Positions 63,066 through 64,000 of a stretch of DNA of 64,000 bases are shown one piece after another. A program made the translations under genes and the position numbers. How positions within the stretch are numbered: position 1 is the first letter of the stretch; each line of letters starts with the position of its first letter. Location of the stretch: the NCBI RefSeq assembly GCF_000517085.1, contig NZ_KI912107.1:5391980-5455979 (forward strand), written 5' to 3'. The DNA is from Saccharicrinis fermentans DSM 9555 = JCM 21142. GTDB lineage: Bacteria; Bacteroidota; Bacteroidia; Bacteroidales; Marinilabiliaceae. The notes beneath the pieces are model-generated. The model was not told the DNA's origin. It did not search any database and was given only the letters and a program-made list of their open reading frames with translations.

Positions 63066-64000
63066 TTAATTCTCAGATTTCATTTTTTGAAGTTGCCAAA
63101 AATAGCGAACAAAAGGATCGCTATAGCCTGTCGCTTTTATTAGCTCTTCTTTAACTTTTTTTGCATCTTTAAAGTAAGTGAAGCTACCATAGACGTATCT
63201 GTAATTGCCATCATTACATTTGTATACTTGTATTTTACTGGTGTCGAGCTGTATGAATTTATCGTAATTTTCCAGGGGCATTTTTAATGTGATAAATTGA
63301 ACGGTATATTTTCCTGTTGTCTCAGTTGTTTGGTTGCTAGTTGTAGATGTGGTTTTTAAATCTGTTGCAACAGCATCTCCTTGGGTAGAAGTGACGGGTG
63401 TTTGTTGAGAATTTAATTGTTCCTGAGGTATTAAGCCAGTTACCATGATGTCGCCTATACTTACCGATTGTTGATTGTTTAAGTAAGTCATCTCACGTGT
63501 AATCGTAAGGTCCGATTTGGTGTCTTGGATACTATTTCCTCGGATGGTGATATCGTAGTTTTTTTCAGCTTCTAATATCATCAGGTATTTACCTGAAACC
63601 GGGTTGGGCCTGTATTCACCAATCAAAAGATCATTATCTTTTTCTTTAACGGAGATAACAATATTGTCCCATGGATAAGGTCTGCCCGCATTCAGCCGTC
63701 CATTTACCACAGCCATGCGGTTGATTTCAGGTTCTTCATATTCTATCATATATAAGTCGGAGCCGCCATAGTTTTCTTTAAAACGCGAGGATGCCATATA
63801 GGCTCTGTTCTCTGCCACTGTGGGAACGAAAAAGAAGTCGTCATCCGGTGTATTAATGGGATATCCCATGTTTACAGGTTCGTTCCAGCTACTGTCGGCA
63901 TTCATATGGCTATAAAAAATATCAAACTTGCCCATGGTGTTTCTACCTTCCGAACTAAAAAACAAAGTTTTACCGTCCGGGTGAATCATGGGTGTCTCTT
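63066..64000 (-). CDS. PD40 (WD40-like) envelope protein with C-terminal SPOR-like domain, 5' end missing
   Basis: The frame stays open to the window edge, so the start lies beyond base 64000; about 310 residues are visible. It opens with ETPMIHPDGKTLFFSSEGRNTMGKFDIFYS and continues NTPDDDFFFVPTVAENRAYMASSRFKENYGGSDLYMIE, two PD40 blades as in Bacteroidota OmpA-associated proteins. A CarboxypepD_reg-like segment (VNGRLNAGRPYPWDNIVISVK) follows, then a threonine-rich linker, and a SPOR-like domain (YTVQFITLKMPLENYDKF, YRYVYGSFTYFKDAKKVKEELI). SPOR domains bind peptidoglycan. A role in envelope or T9SS-linked scaffolding (PorE-like) is possible but unproven. Confidence 0.78.
   Translation of the reverse strand, partial: ETPMIHPDGKTLFFSSEGRNTMGKFDIFYSHMNADSSWNEPVNMGYPINTPDDDFFFVPTVAENRAYMASSRFKENYGGSDLYMIEYEEPEINRMAVVNGRLNAGRPYPWDNIVISVKEKDNDLLIGEYRPNPVSGKYLMILEAEKNYDITIRGNSIQDTKSDLTITREMTYLNNQQSVSIGDIMVTGLIPQEQLNSQQTPVTSTQGDAVATDLKTTSTTSNQTTETTGKYTVQFITLKMPLENYDKFIQLDTSKIQVYKCNDGNYRYVYGSFTYFKDAKKVKEELIKATGYSDPFVRYFWQLQKMKSEN

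Noticed and set aside
1-64000. tRNA, rRNA, prophage or defence islands
   Set aside because: I looked for cloverleaf-like segments, rRNA signatures, phage structural genes and restriction partners and recognised none; the only defence-like domain is the orphan HsdR_N.

Overview
The window looks like chromosomal DNA of a Bacteroidota bacterium. The base composition is AT-rich, ribosome binding sites are weak, and several genes are preceded by the Bacteroidota promoter box TAnnTTTG. The window also carries type IX secretion (T9SS) cargo of both C-terminal signal types, a PorP/SprF protein, a T9SS plug protein and a six-gene Na+-translocating NADH:quinone reductase operon. Repeated sodium-linked functions (nqrA-F, apbE, an NhaC antiporter) suggest a marine or saline, possibly Marinilabiliales-like organism. 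That placement is inference; no rRNA gene is present to test it.

Layout. Bases 1-20.7 kb hold the 3' 18.7 kb of a giant surface adhesin (three repeat classes, about 29 SprB-type repeats, two PKD domains and a type B T9SS signal), its PorP/SprF partner and an OmpH-like lipoprotein. Bases 20.7-26 kb hold a glycosyltransferase, a small membrane protein, pruA and the T9SS plug gene. Bases 26-32 kb are nqrABCDEF with a good promoter and a double terminator. Bases 32-36.4 kb encode an AsmA-like protein, a DsbA-like thioredoxin and a cysteine-rich lipoprotein. Bases 36.5-40.8 kb hold a leucine-rich repeat protein and a DUF1800/DUF1501 pair. Bases 40.8-44.2 kb hold a lipoprotein gene and an outer-membrane barrel gene separated by an IS110 element whose upstream non-coding end folds into two tandem stem-loops, a likely bridge RNA. 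Bases 44.3-48.4 kb hold apbE with a palindrome over its promoter, an NqrM-like small protein and a fused 2-oxoacid dehydrogenase E1. Bases 48.4-50.2 kb contain a frameshifted capA-like gene and a TPR gene that looks 5'-truncated. Bases 50.3-55.3 kb hold a MerR regulator, Nif3 and zinc-ribbon genes, a TPR-type lipoprotein and a lamin-tail T9SS cargo. Bases 55.3-64 kb hold nhaC, yqgE, a tight five-gene operon (amn, holA, rhomboid, gmhB, class IV aminotransferase), an orphan HsdR_N nuclease-like domain, a GNAT acetyltransferase and a partial PD40/SPOR protein.

Three connected themes stand out. First, T9SS-dependent surface display: adhesin, SprF, plug, DUF1501 protein and lamin-tail protein. Second, sodium bioenergetics: NQR makes a sodium gradient, ApbE attaches the FMN groups to NqrB and NqrC, the NqrM-like protein may supply iron, and NhaC uses or balances the gradient. 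Third, envelope thiol chemistry: the DsbA-like protein lies beside a cysteine-rich lipoprotein, in a genome that exports an adhesin full of paired cysteines. No tRNA, rRNA, CRISPR array or prophage was recognised.
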